5,923 nucleotides of DNA from a bacterium (GTDB lineage: Bacteria > SZUA-79 > Acidulodesulfobacterales > Acidulodesulfobacteraceae), in assembly GCA_021781285.1 (NCBI GenBank), contig JAJXXD010000133.1:1-5923 (forward strand). Direction: 5' to 3'. A model generated the notes under the pieces. That model ran no database searches. It worked only from the letters and a program-made list of their open reading frames with translations, and was not told where the DNA came from. Shown piece after piece: positions 5,260 through 5,923 of this stretch (the first letter of the stretch is position 1; each line of letters starts with the position of its first letter). A program made the position numbers and the translations under genes.

Positions 5260-5923
5260 ATGAAAGAATTAAGTATCTACATTCATACGCCGTTCTGCAA
5301 AAGCAAATGCAATTACTGCAGTTTTTATTCCATACCTTTATCAAAATTAAAGCCGGCAGGCAATTACGCCGATTTCGAACAATATGCCGGACTTTTGATA
5401 AAAGAAACAGAAATTATGTCCGAAAAATATTCTCTTGAAGGCTCCCATATAAACAGCATATATCTCGGCGGAGGCACCCCGTCTATTATGCCCGTAAACT
5501 TTTTTGACGACCTGATGGATTATATACGGAAAAGCTTTAAAATTGCGGAAGATGCCGAAATAACCGCGGAGATAAACCCCGAAAGCGGGGACTTAGAAAA
5601 ATTATGCGCCCTGAAATCGCTTGGAGTAAACCGGTTGTCTATCGGAGCGCAAAGTTTTGACGACGGCGCGCTAAAAACGGCGGGCAGGATACATAATAAA
5701 AATGATATTTATAACGCGGCAAACAACGCAAAAAAAGCCGGATTTAAAAATATTTCAATAGATTTAATAATAGGGTTGCCGGGACAAACCGAAGATATTT
5801 TTTACAATGACGCAAGGGCAATACTGGATATGGAGCCGGCGCATATTTCGGCTTATATGCTCAGCATCGAAAAGGGTACGAAATTCTATAAGATTTACGA
5901 TGAAAAAAACGGAGCGGGATTTA
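5260..5923 (+). CDS. hemW: HemW-like radical SAM protein (5' part, runs off the window)
   Basis: The first 221 codons of a radical SAM protein are visible, with no stop before the edge; full-length HemW is about 380 residues. The [4Fe-4S]/SAM motif is C13xxxC17xxC20 in HTPFCKSKCNYCSF (9-22). It is followed by YLGGGTPS, AEINPE, RLSIGAQSFDD, a GRIHN block, IDLIIGLPGQT and HISAYMLSIEKGT, all typical of HemW/HemN-like proteins. The residues after the third Cys (Ser-Phe rather than an extra Cys) fit HemW rather than oxygen-independent coproporphyrinogen III oxidase HemN, which has CxxxCxxCxC. HemW is known as a haem chaperone that binds haem and SAM; many database entries still call it coproporphyrinogen oxidase. 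The start is supported by AAGGG at 5248-5252, 7 nt upstream. It is divergent from the flavodiiron gene and shares a 118-bp control region with it. The C-terminal HemN_C domain lies outside the window. Confidence 0.9.
   Translation, partial: MKELSIYIHTPFCKSKCNYCSFYSIPLSKLKPAGNYADFEQYAGLLIKETEIMSEKYSLEGSHINSIYLGGGTPSIMPVNFFDDLMDYIRKSFKIAEDAEITAEINPESGDLEKLCALKSLGVNRLSIGAQSFDDGALKTAGRIHNKNDIYNAANNAKKAGFKNISIDLIIGLPGQTEDIFYNDARAILDMEPAHISAYMLSIEKGTKFYKIYDEKNGAGF

Overview
The window is a 5.9 kb piece of an AT-rich bacterial chromosome. Four complete genes lie head to tail on the minus strand, a truncated fifth minus-strand gene starts at the left edge, and one divergent plus-strand gene runs off the right edge. 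The contents suggest an anaerobe or microaerophile that copes with oxygen: a flavodiiron protein (O2/NO reductase), a rubrerythrin (peroxide reductase) and an oxygen-sensitive radical-SAM HemW-like protein. The secreted DUF3857/transglutaminase-like protein and the Lys/Ile/Asn-rich proteins fit a low-GC Gram-negative lineage, perhaps deltaproteobacterial-like. I cannot place the taxon more precisely from this sequence.

Layout from right to left, following minus-strand transcription. The intergenic region 5142-5259 separates hemW (plus) from the flavodiiron gene (minus). It holds two back-to-back -10 elements covered by overlapping inverted repeats. The flavodiiron gene (3903-5141) is followed after 60 bp by a TIGR02757/DUF2400-like gene (2676-3842). 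This is a divergent HhH-GPD-fold protein with a long N-terminal extension and an endonuclease-III-like four-cysteine tail. After 14 bp comes a secreted DUF3857/transglutaminase-fold protein (670-2661) whose catalytic triad appears to be lost, and after another 23 bp comes rubrerythrin (134-646). A strong sigma70-type promoter at 75-102 then precedes the start of another minus-strand gene, of which only six complete codons are visible.

How the genes may work together: the spacings allow one transcript from the flavodiiron gene through rubrerythrin, with a possible extra promoter before the TIGR02757-like gene. The two well-understood enzymes at either end would remove O2/NO and H2O2. The two middle genes have no known role. 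A putative Fe-S DNA-repair-fold protein in an oxidative-defence operon is plausible but is inference. I see no mobile element, CRISPR array, tRNA, rRNA or convincing intrinsic terminator. No gene-free stretch exceeds 300 bases.
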